A stretch of 64,000 nucleotides of DNA from Chloranthus sessilifolius. Its lineage: Eukaryota; Streptophyta; Magnoliopsida; Chloranthales; Chloranthaceae. The notes below the pieces were generated by a model that saw nothing but the letters and a program-made list of their open reading frames with translations, had not been told where the DNA came from and did no database searches. How positions within the stretch are numbered: position 1 is the stretch's first letter; every line of letters starts with the position of its first letter. The position numbers were made by a program, and so were the translations under genes. Shown one piece after another: positions 47,148 through 60,782 of this stretch. Location: the NCBI GenBank assembly GCA_021018995.1, contig CM037584.1, forward strand, positions 45,831,811 to 45,895,810. The letters are read 5' to 3'.

Positions 47148-49881
47148 ATGGTTGGTCAAGAGGATACCTTGGCTAATCTTTTTAAAGTACCTTTTAAATC
47201 CACCACCAAAGCCACTAGGAAGTCCAGTAGGCTAACCACACAACCCATTGCATCCCCACTTGCAAAAAGGAAGCTGGTCATTGACCAAGCTGAGAAAACT
47301 GTGAAATCCAAAAATGCCAAGAAATCTAAGAAGGCCCCTGAGACACAACCTAACTTTGTGCTTGAAATTTCTGAGGCTGAGCCTAACCTTGAATTTGAGC
47401 TTGAAGTCCCTTTGCTTAGATCCACACCCAATGAATTTGTGGATGCATTAGGTCTGATCCTAGAGACTATTGTTGACACCCCCTATTTCTCTAAGGTAGA
47501 GGAGTGTCAGGATACTTTGAATTATTTGGTGAAGGCAGGCCTGACACCCATTTTGAGCCCACTGAATGAAAAATCTTACCCAAGGCTGGTTAAGTTGTGG
47601 TATCAGAATCTCAGAAAACAAACCAAGCCAGATTCACTTGAGCCCTCTTGGTGAACTACAAAGATATAGGGATAGCATTGGGGGTCCCTTCTATTTTTGA
47701 TTCAATCTATGGCTTGGCTGAACCTAAGAATGTCTCCTTTAATGCAATGTCCAGGCACCTCACTCAAGACATTGTGGGGTCTGGGGAGTCAATTATGCGA
47801 AGAGATTTACACCCCAACATGCATTTCATTGACACAATTTTGAGGAAGAATATCTATGTGAGTGGGCACCAACAAAAGAGGAGAGTGCCAATAGTGGATG
47901 CCCTATATGTCTTCTCCAAGGGCCAATTTATGAATGCTGCAAAATTAATTTTTGATGCAATGGTGGATGTAAATGATAAAATTAGGAGAGTGCAAGCCCT
48001 ACCTGGTCTCCCTTACAACAAGTTCAGCACTGCCTTGCTAAAAAGAAAGGATTTTGTGTTCAAAGTAGATGAGCCAGTGGTAAAGGTGACCCTAAAGTTT
48101 TTGGGAAGAGGGTCTCGTCTGCTAGTAGGACCCTCATTGGCAAGAGTAAAAATAAGTCCAGTGAAGATACCGAGATAGAAGCTCCACATGCAACCCCATT
48201 TGCTTCTGTGAGCTTAGAGCCTCACCCTACAATTGTCACTACCTCCATACCTCCACCTGAAACCTCTGCAGCAATCCCCTTTGAGCCTTTGCTCACATTT
48301 ACTACTCCTCCATTTGTGTCCCCATTTGTCCCAGTTGTATCATTTGTCAGCTCTGAGAGGGCCAGCCTCACCATCCCCCCTTTTATCACACCATCCATCT
48401 TAGTTTCCCTACCTTCCTTTCCTACCTCCATACCTCCCAGCACCTCAGCCTCTTTTTCCACCATCACCACATCAACACCTCTATCTATTCCTTTTACCAT
48501 TGACCCCATCCTTACCTTAACTTCCTTACCCAGCTCATCCACCTCAGCTGTTGAACCTTCAAGCCCTCACCTTTCCCCTTCAACTGAACCAACCATCACT
48601 TCCCCACCATCCATTTCCTTTAACATTAACCCTACCTTTTCCATATCACCTCCACACACCCAAGACCAACTAACCACTGAGGGATATTCATCCCTAATTG
48701 ACTCCATTGTGGAGGACAATGGAGGGCATTGGGTATGAATATACCCCCTACCTGACTCTCCACAGCCTACCCATTTACACACCTCACCCACCCCACCTTT
48801 TACCCATACCCACACTTCCCCTTTCCAACCAATTCCTCCAATCCAACCCTCAGCTCCTGTCACACCTGACCCTTTACCCTATATCCTCAACCTGTTACTT
48901 TCCCTTCAATCCCAAGTGATGGCCAACGACCAAACCTAATCATCAATTGAGGCCACACTTCAAGCCATGCATCCCACACTCCAAAGTCAATCCTCCCTTC
49001 CAACTAGCCTCCAATCCATCCACTCCACCTTGACACTTTTAACCCAACCTTCCTAACAACCAACCATCCCTTCTCCTACCTATAAGGATGCCTCTACTCA
49101 AACTGCACTTGAACCAGAACTCTAGCCTAACCTTATCCCACCTCCCATTATTCCCCTACCTCTGCCAATCTTCCTCCCACAAGCCCAACCCCCTCTCCCA
49201 CCTGTTGTAGCTACCTCTGATGCTGCCACAGAAGTGGAGGACCTTATCCCAACCTCCTCAATCTCAACCCACACTGACCCAGATCCCGAACTTGAATCTC
49301 CTCAATCCATACTCTCTGCCTCTTTATTTCCCTTGCCTCCTCTATACTCAACTCTCCTCCATATCATGAAACAGAACCCTTACCTCAAGAAGGATATTGT
49401 GCGAGGAATGGTTGCCCTCCGCAGATCAATTGAGATGCCCTATGAAGCAAAGATCGAGCAAATGACTGTGGATTACAACTATGAGATGATGCAGATATTC
49501 AAGGGGTGGCAAAGCATTTTACTCCACTATGAAGTTGAAAAGCTCATTGCAGTCACTAAGAAATCAAGAGCTAATGGATTAGAGAAGAGGTTGGCTGCCT
49601 CCCAATCTCGCAACAAAGCATCCCAGGAATTGTATGACAGTCAAGTTGCACTATCTAATAAGAAGATTGAAATCTTTGAAAGAAAAATTGCTCACTTGAC
49701 TGCTGGCTTGCCTGCCCAAGTAGCTGAGCCTGCCCTACAGATTGAAGAGGGGCCAGCTACCCAGTCTAAGGAGGTAGCTACTACAGAGCAGACCAAGGCT
49801 GAGAGGAGAGATGAGTTAAAAGCTTATGCTGCTCAACAAGGATTCGACCCTGCTGACATCTTCACCTCTGACTCTGAGTAG
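47148..49881 (+). pseudogene. ORF3 (env-position protein) of the Athila complex, region 1 (broken)
   Basis: It begins with a basic N-terminus (KSTTKATRKSSRLTTQ). A globular block follows (FVDALGLILETIVDTPYFSK; GSGESIMRRDLHPNMHFIDT; IYVSGHQQKRRVPIVDALY), reminiscent of the putative plant transposon protein family. A long Ser/Pro/Thr-rich stretch comes next, then a coiled-coil C-terminus (about 49370-49880; MPYEAKIEQMTVDYNYEMM) ending with an acidic tail. The position fits the env-like ORF of Athila elements. No clear signal peptide or membrane segment is visible. Confidence 0.75.
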
Positions 49882-50217
49882 TTTTAGCTTGTTTTAGGAT
49901 TTTTACCTTGTTTTATAGGCTTGCTACATTGCTTAGGTTGCTTTTGTATTTTTGTCCATCTTTTTATATTATCAATAGAATTTCTCTTTAGTCTATTTAC
50001 TATGATTTTCTTGCTTTCTTTCTATTTTATTGTCTGTTTTCTTGCCCTCATTTGTGTGTTTTATTTACTACTGGTTCTTATTTTGTTTGTGTATTGATGT
50101 TCTTTGTTTAGCTTCAGTTTATTTGTTTAATTTTCTTTCTTTGCTTATCTGTATATGTTTTTCTCATGCTGCACATTTCCTTATCTTTGAATCAGTGAGG
50201 ACACTGCTCCTCATAGG

Positions 50218-50229
50218 TTTGGGGGTGTG
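50218..50229 (+). other. Internal polypurine-tract copy, region 1
   Basis: TTTGGGGGTGTG lies 1.6 kb upstream of LTR B and is nearly the same as the tract directly before the LTR. Confidence 0.6.
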
Positions 50230-51857
50230 ACAAGGTTTGCCAATGGATAGTTAATGGTAGTGCAACAAGGTTTTAACAGAAATTGAGAAAATAAAATAAT
50301 TTCTCACCTAATTTTTTTTTTATAGAGGAAATTAAAAACTTTTTAAAACTGGAACATGTTATAGTTCTAACATTTTCATGAAGTAAATGCCAGAAATTTT
50401 CAAAAATTAGTGCTTAATGAACTTGAAAAGAGAGAAAATTGTAAGGATATGCCCCAAAAATCTGATGGAAGACCATACCCAGTAAGATTTGGACTTGAAT
50501 TTTTTTTCTTTGAAGAGTGTTTAGCAATTTATTTTGCTCTAAGGACTGATTGGATCTGCCTCTGCTCACTAGAAGTTAGGCAAATCCAAGTTGAAACAGC
50601 TTGATAGCACTTATGACATGAAGTAAGGACATGAAGTAAGGTCATCCCTTGGACAGTTTGAGCTTAAAACTTTCCACCTTTGAACTGCCCTTGATACACA
50701 CCTTTTGAGCCTTAAAAATCCCAATTTTCTTTGATGAAAATCAGAAAATTTGAACCCAAAACCTCTTAACCTATTTAAGTTCACCCTCAATCTGAGAAAT
50801 CAGGAAATAGGAGGAGAAGTGAGACTAAAGGAGCTGGTTTGATATTTGGTTGAAAGATGAAGAAAATACATTTGAAGGCAAGTGTGATGTATAGTTGTGG
50901 CATTCCAGCCCATGAAAAGAAAAATAGAGAAAAATAAAAAGAGAAAAAGCATACAAAAAGAAAAGAAAAACAGAAAAACAAAATAAAAGAGTGAGAAAGA
51001 GAAGTCAATTCATTGAAAGATTGAAATGAGGATTAGAAACTGATCACTTCAAATATGAAAATTCAAGAAGTAAATGGAATTTTGTTGAAATGAAGAAGGT
51101 GTCATGACTACCTCCTTACCTTACTGATTTATCAATTTTGAATCCTATTCCACCCTTTTATTCTTTATAAACTTCACCCATAAGCCACATTACAACCTAA
51201 TAAAAAGTCCTTACTGATATGAAATTAATTGAGCTCTCATGTGGAGATAAGGATTTGCTTGATCTATGGTGAAAAGAGTTAGAAAATTTCAGAAGTTAGA
51301 ACAATGCCTATGCTCATACTGGTAGTCCTATTTGAGGGCTATAGCTACTCTTGAGCTGTGTGAATTGATACACCCTTCTATTTTTATTGAGAGTGAGAGC
51401 CCTGGTAAGCTTTGGGTCTGAAATTAGGATTGATGGGGGCATTATCAAAACATGATTCTCAATTTGAGGGTAAGCTTTGCATTAATTTTTATACAAAATA
51501 CCGTGACATGAGCTGATTGATTGTGCAGGAATTACAGCAGAATTTTAGTTTTAAACTGTCAAGTGTTTGCTGAGAATCCTCTAAAATTGAATGGACAAGG
51601 TGTGGAATGATTTTTTATATTGCTTGAATTTTATTTTAACATGCTGCACTGATATTAACTAATTTTATTGGAGAAGTTTGTGGGTAACTTCACTGTAAAT
51701 CTTCAGGAGATTTCACTCCTCCACTAGGGATCACCTAGGGGTTTAAAAGGCTTGATGCATATGCTAAATACATCCGTGTTCCCTACAAAAGTGGTGTTTT
51801 TTATTTTTAATAATTATTTTTACTTTCTCCTTTGCTCAGGGACTAGCAAAGCTTATA
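50230..51857. other. Long 3' non-coding part of Athila region 1
   Basis: An A-rich stretch (50880-51005, AAAGAAAAA words) and no coding sequence. The same layout recurs at 59164-60771. Confidence 0.7.
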
Positions 51858-51867
51858 TTTGGGGGTG
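51858..51867 (+). other. Polypurine tract before LTR B
   Basis: TTTGGGGGTG directly abuts the LTR start TGTTAAG. It is the expected plus-strand primer. Confidence 0.8.
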
Positions 51868-53691
51868 TGTTAAGCAGTGAAAAATATCATTTTCACCTCC
51901 TAACCCGACCTTTGGTGAACCCTTGAGCTGACTAATAATGTGTTTTAAGTACATTTTATAGATAAACAACGAATTACAAGCTAAGTACAAATATTCACTT
52001 AAAAGAGCCAAAGAAGCAATTTGTTGCTCAACATGTGACCTTACAACCCAAAGGCCAGCCAATCAAGCAGCCCACAAGAGCCTTAGAGATTCATGAGAAT
52101 GTCTTGAACCCAACTGGGGATGCTTGAGGCCAAGTGCAGTTGCAAAGAATGAAGATTGAATCCACCAAAAGGTTGCTGAGTGTTGAACAAATGAAGAACA
52201 ACCCACTTGAGAAGTGTGCCAGCTATGGAAGCACTGAAAAATAAACTGTCGAGAGGTTCCATGAAGCTGTCGAGAGCTCCCTAGCACATGTCAAGAGGTT
52301 CTGAGGAGAAACTGTAAAGAGATCGAGAGGTTCCATAGCTATCGAGAGGTTGTGATACACAGGAGCTAAGATGTCGAGAGGTTCTAAAAGTGAAACTGTA
52401 AAGAGATCGAGAGGATGACAAATCTTGTCGAGAGGTTGGAAGTGCAGCAAAAAGATCCTGTCGACATCATACTTGGAGGTGTAAAAGAAGTCGAGAGGTT
52501 CCAAGTACATCTCGAGAGGTTCAGCTGAACCTGTCGAGCAGTCTAAGCCAACCTATCGACAGCCTGCTTGAAGCTATGCTCATTCTCGTGAGGATTGAGC
52601 CAACCTGTTGAGAGCTCAGTGGTGGTTTGTATAACCAATCAACATGTTGATTATAACCTGTCGAGAGGATGAATGGAGAAATGGACAAAACGGTGAAATA
52701 GGCTTCCAATCCTGTCGAGATGTTTCAGTCCTATCGAAAGCCACATAGATCCTGTCAACGAGTCATCAAAACCTATCGACTAGTGCAATTCAACTCATCA
52801 AGAGGTTCCCAAACCTATCGAAATGAAGAGAAAGGAGACAGAAAACCTGTCGAGAGGTTCCTTGAACCTCTAGCCACTCGAATTAGGGACTTCTCAACAT
52901 GTTTCTTCAGCAGCTGCCAATTTCAAAAGCATGTGCACAGATCCTAAAGCACGTTAGTGACCCCTGGGGGTATTTTTGCTATTCAACTGTGCACGATTGG
53001 AAACCCTAACTGCCTCACATATATTTGCCAATTGTGGACGAATAGGATAAGAGCTTCAAGAAGAGAAATCAGCCACATCAGCAATCCAGAATAACAGAAT
53101 TATTCTCTTGGGCTCTGATTGGCTGAAATGGATCTTAGATAGAGGGAGAAGGTATAAATAGAAGAGAACTTTTACAGAAGAACCATCCAGAATTTGAGAG
53201 AACCAGAGCTTAGTTCGAGATCCATTTTTCCTTCCAAATTCTCCCTCTTTCTTCCTTCTTCTCCCATTCTCTCTTTAGTCAATCATGAGTGGCTAAACTC
53301 TTTTCAGTAGTTAGGGTGAGGTCTTGAGTTGTAAATTGAGAGATTCAAAGGCTTGTAAGAGATTGTATATTGCACAGATTGCAGATTTGGGCACAATAAT
53401 ATTATAAGCTTGTAATATAATTGTGGTTTTTAAAGGTGATTCTAATCTATATTTCACTTCTTCATATTTGATTTCCCTGGATTGAATACTCCCTGTGGAT
53501 GCTAGCCAGAAATGGGGAGCTAATAGGCTGGCACCCGCAACATCTGTAATAGTTTTCCTATTTCAATCAAGATTAATAGATTGAAGCAATCTCGGGGATG
53601 AACTATATCCAGTAGAAGGGCAGATCATAACCTTAGGATTGTATCCAGTAGAAGGGCAAATTCTAACCACAGGATTGCTTTGATCCATTGG
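51868..53691 (+). repeat. LTR B (middle) of the Athila complex
   Basis: It starts TGTTAAGCAGTG and shares sequence with LTR C up to GATCCATTGG. It has a TCGA-word array at about 52240-52880. By eye it is more diverged from A and C than those are from each other. The true end could lie further right (to about 54180), since CTGTGGACATACCCTTACTT near 54050 resembles Athila LTR-end sequence. Confidence 0.75.
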
Positions 53692-54187
53692 TGGAGATTG
53701 AATTCTTATACCTCACCTCTGTCGGGGGAACCTGGGTAGCTTGGAACTAGAATAGAGGATTGCTGCAAATCAGTCCTCTACATTGCTTTTGATTCCTTTG
53801 ATTTTTAGTAAGAGACCAAGACCCCTAGCTGTTGTTCTCCACCTTTTGAATTTTCATCTTTTCTATATCTCCCCATATCTCTGTGTTTGACTAGATCTGA
53901 ATCAATTGCATTTAACTTTTATAGTTTGTAGTAAAAGTGACAAAAGCCTAGAACCTCTCCTCTTTCTTGCTTTAGTTTAGTTTAAATTAGGATAAAGTGC
54001 CAGATCTATCATAGATCTGGAGATTTACTATAGTTGAACCACATCTCCCTGTGGACATACCCTTACTTACCTCTTAAAACTTGCTACAACAGCCCTGGTT
54101 CTTGTAGAACTGGTTGCTCACCTTGATCCCATACATTTGTAATTTGTGCTTTTTAGTTGGCTGCTTTAATTATATAATAATTGCAAG
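53692..54187. other. Non-coding segment between LTR B and integrase remnant
   Basis: It may be the last part of a longer LTR or a 5' leader. No primer-binding site could be recognised. Confidence 0.5.
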
Positions 54188-54823
54188 GTGGTAGCACAAC
54201 ACCCACAAACCAGTGGGCAGGTGGAAATTTCTAATAGAGAGATCAAACACATTTTGGTGAAAACTGTGAGAGTGGATAGGAAAGACTGGTTCCTGAAGTT
54301 ACTTGATGCTCTTTGGGCTCATAGTGCCTATAAGACCCCAATAGGTATGTCTCCTTTTAGGTTGGTATATGGCAAGGCATGCCATTTACTAGTAGAGCTT
54401 AAGCACAAGGCTTATTGGGCTGTTAAAGCATTGAATATTGATCTAACTTCTGCTGGCATGCACAAGAAACTCCAACTGTCAGAACTGGAAGAGCTGAGGT
54501 TGGAGGCCTATTTCAATGCAAGGAACTACAAGGAGAAAACCAAGGATTTCTATGATAAGCATTTGTTGAGGAAGGAGTTCACAGCTGACAACAAGGTATG
54601 GCTGTTCAACTCCAAGTTAAAATTTTTTCCAGGAAAACTGAGATCTAGATGGGAGGGACCTTACATTGTTGAGCATGTATCCCCATCTGGAGCTGTTGAA
54701 ATCAAGGATCCAAATGATGGTAGGATCATGAAAGTGAATGGTCAAAGGCTCAAACTTTTTGTTGAAAATATGGTGGAGCCTGTGATGATCACCCACTTTC
54801 ATGAACCTCCAAAACATATATGA
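54188..54823 (+). pseudogene. Integrase C-terminal remnant, region 2
   Basis: [39 protein letters not shown] and [20 protein letters not shown] match the region 1 integrase. No gag, protease or RT is present in region 2. Confidence 0.9.
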
Positions 54824-55049
54824 ATTTCAACATTGTATATTATGTATAATAGCTATTGTGTTTGGGTGTTTTTGCTGCTGATTTTGTTTTTGTTTCACCA
54901 CTATTTGGCATTGTACATGAATTTTTCTATATGTGTTTAGTTCCTCATTTGGAGAACAAGTCAGAGTTGTGGAGTAGACAGAGTTGGAGTGTCAAATCTG
55001 TATGGGGAGTGACATGGGAATTGATTAAAACACTTTTTAAATTGAAAAA

Positions 55050-55560
55050 GAACGTGTCGAGAGGTATAGAGTACATTTCGACAGGTTCTGAGAGTTCCCA
55101 GTGTGCATTTCGACAAGTTCTGGAACCTGTCGAGAGGTTTGAATCAATTTTCGACAGGTTCAGAATGTGTAAAAATGGTTGTCAATAGGATCTGTGAAGA
55201 TTTCGACAGGTTTTGAAGTTTTTTTTGGAAGTATTGTCGGTAGGTTCAAGGTACCTATCGAGATGTTCTGTGAATCGCTCGAAGTGACTTTTCTGGAGCC
55301 CAGTACCTGTCGAGAGGATTAAAAGTTGAGTTCAAAGTACTTGTCGAGAGGTTCTGTGAACCTCTCGAAATGATTGCTTCTGTAACCTTGCACCCGTCGA
55401 CAGGATTGAGTGAACCCCTCGAGAGGTTCAGCAGTTTCCACTCTTCGACAGGTTGTATCAACCTGTCGACATCTTTCCCTCAATCCTGTCGAAACTCATT
55501 TCTCATTGCCTTAAACCTAGCGACACCTCCATTCTGCCATTCGACAGCTTGTCTCTGAAC
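55050..55560. repeat. TCGA-word array between integrase and ORF3 (region 2)
   Basis: Same location and same words as 46380-46830 (GTCGAGAGG, TTTCGACAGGTT, CCTGTCGACA). The array is therefore a fixed part of the element rather than a local accident. Confidence 0.85.
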
Positions 55561-55859
55561 CTTAATTTCTATTTTCCATTTTCCTTCTTCTTTCTCTACC
55601 TCACTGGTTGCTACTCCAAACACCTTGCCATTTTTCCACGTGCTTTAAATTCACAAAGGCTACATTTCACACCCGATCTGAGCTGGTTTGGTGCCGTGCA
55701 CTTCAAGATCTAGGAAGCCCTAGGTTTCTGTTGGTAAGCTTCTCTTTTGCTCCACTTCATGATTTCTAAGCTTGGCACTTCATTTTCAATTTGTGTGGTT
55801 AATTTGATTGATCAAAGGAGTCTGTGTGATTATTGTGATTTATTTTGGGGGATTGAGTG

Positions 55860-58850
55860 ACTAGTGGCTGACCAAGAGGATACCCTAGCTAACCTTTTCA
55901 AAGCCCCTTTTAAATCCACCACAAAAGCCACTAGGAAGTCCAGTAGGCCCACTACATAGCCGAAGGAAACCCCACCTGCAAAAAGAAAGCTGATCATGGA
56001 TCATGCTGAGAAAGTTGTCAAGCCCAAGAAAGCCAAGAAATCAAAGAAGGCCTAACTTAGTGAAGAAATTGTTGAGGAGGCCCCTGAGACAGAACCTAAC
56101 CCTGTGCCTGAAATTCCTGAGCTTGTGCCTAACCCTGAGGCTGATCCTGAAGTGCCTCTGCCCTTATCCTCTCCCAATGAATTTGTGGATGCCTTAGGCC
56201 TGATTCAAGAAATAATTGTTGACACCCCCTATTTTTCTAAGGAAGAGGACTGTAAGGACACTTTGAATTATTTGATGATGGCAGGCCTGACACCCATGCT
56301 GACCCCATTAAATGAAAAATCCTACACTAGGCTGGTCAAGATGTGGTATCAAAACCTCAGGAAGAAGACCAAGCCAGGTTCAGCTGATCCTTGTCTAGAG
56401 ATTGTAATTGATCACCAAGAGATTGTAATGGATTGCAGAGATATAGGGGTGGTTTTCGGGGTCCCATCAGTTTTTGACACCACTTATGGCCTAGCTGAAC
56501 CTGAGAATGTTTCCTTTAAAGCAATGGCCAGGCACCTCACTTAAGGCATTGTGGGGTCTGGGGAGTCCATAATGAGGAGAGATCTATAACCCAACATGCC
56601 GTTCATTGACTCCATTTTGAGAAAGAATATATATGTCAGTGGACATCTGCAAGAGAGGAGAACCCCCATAGTGGATGCACTGTATTTTTTCTCCAAGGGC
56701 CAGTTTATGAATGCCTCCATGATGGTGTTTGATGCTATGGTGGATGTCAATGAGAAAATTAGAAAGGCACAGGCCTTGCCAGGGCTACCTTATAGCAGGC
56801 TCATCACTGCCTTGCTTACTAGAGGAAAATTTGTTTTTAAGAAGGATGAGGAAGTAGAGAATGTGAAGCCAAAAGTATTTGGAAAGAGGGCTTGGTCTGC
56901 CAGTAGGACCTGAATTGGGAAGAGCAAGAGCAAATCTGTGGAGAGTCCTGGAAGGGAGGCACCTCAGGTGGCCAGCTCTGTAGCTACACCTGTGATTCCC
57001 CCAGCCATATCAGCCAGCTCATCAGCTGCAGCTGGGACCTTTGCATCTGCTGGTCCTAGCTCGGGGCTACCATTTTCACCCTCAGCACGTTTAGTTATCC
57101 CTTCCATTCTTGTGCCTCTACTTGTGGTCAGCCCTGATATCCCTAGCTTCTCCAACCCATCAACCTCTCTACAGTCCATCTCATTGCCCATGCCCTCCAT
57201 TGCAGTCCCCATACCTCTCAGCACCTCAACCACCCTTTCCACCATCACCACCCCCACACCTCTGTCAGTTCCTCTTACCATAGACCCCATCCTTACCTCA
57301 ACTTCATCACCTAGCCCATCCATCCCAGCTGTTGAACACTTGAGCCATACACCATCTTCATCAGCTGACCTAGCCACTTCCTCCCCTCCATCCATACCCT
57401 TTGACACTAACCTCACCTTCACCCTATCACCTTCCCACACCCAAGAGCAGATACTCACTGAGGGATATTCATCCTTAATTGACTCCATTGTGGAGGACAT
57501 TGGGTATGAATATACCCCCCTACCTGACTCTCCACAGTCTACCCATTTACAAACCACACCCACCCCACCTTTTAACCATGCCCACACTTCCCCATTTCAA
57601 CAAATCCCACCCATCCAACCCACAACCCCTAACATACCTGACCCCCTACCCCACATACTCAATCTTCTCCTCTCCCTTCAAGCCCAAGTAATGACTAACA
57701 CCCATACCCAATCATCCATTGAGGCCACCCTCCTATCCATGAACTCCACCCTCCAAAACCAGGCCTCCATGCAAACTAGCCTCCAAGCCATCCATTCCAC
57801 CTTGTCCCTTTTAACCCAACCATCACAACAGTCATCTATCCCTACAACCACCCATTTACCTACTCCACCCCCTTCTCCCCAACGCATTACCTTAGCTATA
57901 ACCCCCCTTGTTAGTACCCCTATTGTACTAACAACAGGCATCCCAGCTTTCCCCCCTCCCACCCTTACTAATGCTTCCACCCAAACAGACCCTGATCCCC
58001 AACCTGTCCTTATCCATCTGCCCCTTATTGCCCCACCTTTGGACATCACTCCCCAACTATCCCCATCTGTAGTAGCAATATCTGATGCTGCCACAAATAT
58101 CGAACACCTAATTTTCACCTTCTCCATTCCAATCCAAACTAAGCTTGACCTTGAAGTTCATCACCCTTTACCCTCAACCTCCACCCCACCCATGCCATCT
58201 TTCTTCCCCTCTCCATGCTTGTCTCTGGCCCTTCTTTAAGTGCTGGGCAGTCCATCCTCCCTGCCTCTTCCTTTCCCCACCCTCCTCTGTACTCTACTCT
58301 CCTCCATGTCATGAAATAGAACCCCTGCCTCAAAAGGGATGTTGTTCGAGGAATGGCTGCCCTCCGCAGATCAATCGAGATGCCCTATGAAGTAAAGATC
58401 AATCAAATGACTGTGGATTACAACTTTGAGATGTTGAATATATCAAAGGGTTGGCAACGGATTTTACTGCAATATGAAGCTGAAAAGCTCATTGTAGCCT
58501 CGGAGAAAATAAGAGTTGATGGATTAGAGAAGAGGTTGGCTGCCTCCAAAGCAGTCAACAAGGCCACTAAGGAATTGTATGAGAGTCAAGTTGCCTTGGT
58601 TGAAAAGAAAGTAGAAATCCTCGAAAGGAGAGTGGCTGAACTGACTAGCACAGTACCTGCATAAGCCACTACCCCTCCTGCCAGTTCACATTCTCAGCAA
58701 GCCGAGAAAGGAAAGGAGACAACTACCCAGTCTGAGGAGGTAGCTACCAACAAAGAGAAGACCAAGGCTGAGATAAAAGCTGAGTTGAAAGCCTATGCTG
58801 TTCAATGTGGCTATGACCCTGATAACATCTTCACCTCCGACTCTGAATAG
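55860..58850 (+). pseudogene. ORF3 (env-position protein) of the Athila complex, region 2 (broken)
   Basis: Same layout as 47148-49881: a basic N-terminus, a globular block (ALGLIQEIIVDTPYFSKEED; IYVSGHLQERRTPIVDALYF), a Ser/Pro/Thr-rich middle of over 400 residues (LSTITTPTPLSVPLTIDPIL), and a coiled-coil end (MAALRRSIEMPYEVKINQMT; FTSDSE). Several interruptions are present. Confidence 0.78.
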
Positions 58851-59151
58851 CTTTAGTTTGTATTTAGGATTTATACCTAGTATTTTAGGCTTTCTAAAGT
58901 TAGTTAGGCTGTTTTGTTAATTTTATTTGTAGCTATTTCTGTACATATTTTTGCCCTGATAAATGAATTTTTCTTTAGTAACTTGTATGTGCAAATTATT
59001 TGGTCCACTTTATTTGTTTGGGTATTTGTGTTCCTTGTTTGGATGAGTGTTTAATTGTTATTTTTCTTTCCTTGCTTATCTGTGGTTGATATAAGACCCT
59101 GCAACACGTGCCCCTTTTCTTTGAATCAGTGAGGACACTGCTCCTCATAGG

Positions 59152-59163
59152 TTTGGGGGTGTG
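59152..59163 (+). other. Internal polypurine-tract copy, region 2
   Basis: TTTGGGGGTGTG, in the same position relative to ORF3 as 50218-50229. Confidence 0.6.
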
Positions 59164-60771
59164 GCAGGCTTGCCAATAGAGTAGTTAATATTAATGTAGC
59201 AAGGTTGTAATAGAAATTGAGAAAATAAAGTGATTTCCCACCTGATTTTTGAAATAGAGGAAATTAAAAAACTTTTTGAGACTGAAATGTGTTGCAGTTC
59301 TAACATTTCTCATGAAGTGAATGTCAAGCATTTTCAAAAACAATTGATGTTTAGTGAACTTGAAAAGAGAGAAAAATGTGAGGATATCCCCCAGAAAATG
59401 TGATGTAAGGCCATACCTAGTGAGATTTGGGCCTGAGAAAATTTCTGAGTGTTTTGGCAATTTTTCTGCTCTAAGGACTGATTGAATGTACTCTGCTCAC
59501 TAGAAGTTAGGCAAATCCAAGTTGAAACAGCTTAACGGCATTCATGACATTGAGGACATGAAGTTGGGTCATCCTTTGGACAGTTTGAGCCTAAAATTTC
59601 CCACCTTTGAGCTGCCCTTGATGCACACCATTTTAGCCTTAGAAATCCTAGTTTTTCTTTGATAAAAATAAGAGAATTTGAACCCAAAACCCCTTAACCT
59701 ATTTCAGTTCACCCTCAATCTGAGAAATCAGGAAATAGAAGGAGAAGTGAGGTTAAAGGAGTCAGGTTTGATATTTGGTTGAAAGAGAAGAAAGCACATT
59801 TGATGTAAGGTTGTGGCATTCCAACCCATAAAAGAAAAAAATAGAGAAAAAGCAAAGAGAAAAAAAAGCATATAAAAAGAAAAGAATATCAAAAAAGCAA
59901 AACAAAAGAATGAGAGAGAGATCATTTCATTAGATATCTTGGAAAAGAAGAGAAAAAGTTGGCCACTTTGGCTCTGAAAATTCAAGAAATAGATGAAATT
60001 GTGCTGAGATGAAGAAGGTGAAGTTATGAATCACCTCCTTACTTTACTGATTTCTTAATTTAAATCTTATTCAACCCTTTTATTCTTTGTAAATATCACC
60101 TATAAACTATATTACAACCCAGTAAAAAGTCCTTATTGATCTAAAATGGATTGAGTTGTCATGTAGAGATAAAGATTTGTATAATCTATGGTGAAAAGAG
60201 TTAGAAAATTTTAAAAATCAGTGCAAAGCCTATGCTCATGCTTGTAGTTCTATTTGAGGGCTGTAACTGCTCTTGAGCTGTGTGAATTGATACACCTTTC
60301 TAATTTTTGTTGTGAGTAACAGCCCTGGTGAGCTTTTGGTCTGAAATCAGGTTTGTTGGGAGCATTATCAAAACAAGATTCTCAATTTAATGGTAAGCTT
60401 TGCATTACTCTTTATACAAAATACCTTGACATGAGCTGATTGATTGTGAAGGAATTACAGCAGTATTTTAGTTTTAAACTGCCATGTTTCTGCTAAAAAT
60501 CCTCTAAAATAGAATGAACAAGGTGTGGAATGAATTTTATGTTGCTTGAATTTTGTTCAATATGTTGCATTAATATTAACTGATTTTATTAGAGAAAATT
60601 GTGGGTAACTTCACTGTAAACCCTCAGGAGACTTCACTCCTTCACTAGGGATCATTTAGGGGTTTAAAAGGCTTGATGCATATACTAAATGCATCTGTGT
60701 TCCCTACAAAAGTGGCATTTTTCATTTTCAATAATTATTTTTACTTTCCCCTTTGCTCAGGGACTAGCAAA
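59164..60771. other. Long 3' non-coding part of Athila region 2
   Basis: Homologous to 50230-51857 and non-coding. Confidence 0.7.
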
Positions 60772-60782
60772 GGTTTGGGGTG
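60772..60782 (+). other. Polypurine tract before LTR C
   Basis: GGTTTGGGGTG abuts the LTR start TGTTAAG. Confidence 0.78.

Noticed and set aside
56964-58127. Long minus-strand open frames opposite ORF3 (also near 48222-48863)
   Set aside because: Antisense shadows of the Ser/Pro/Thr-rich coding stretch, Gly/Val/Trp-biased; no independent support.
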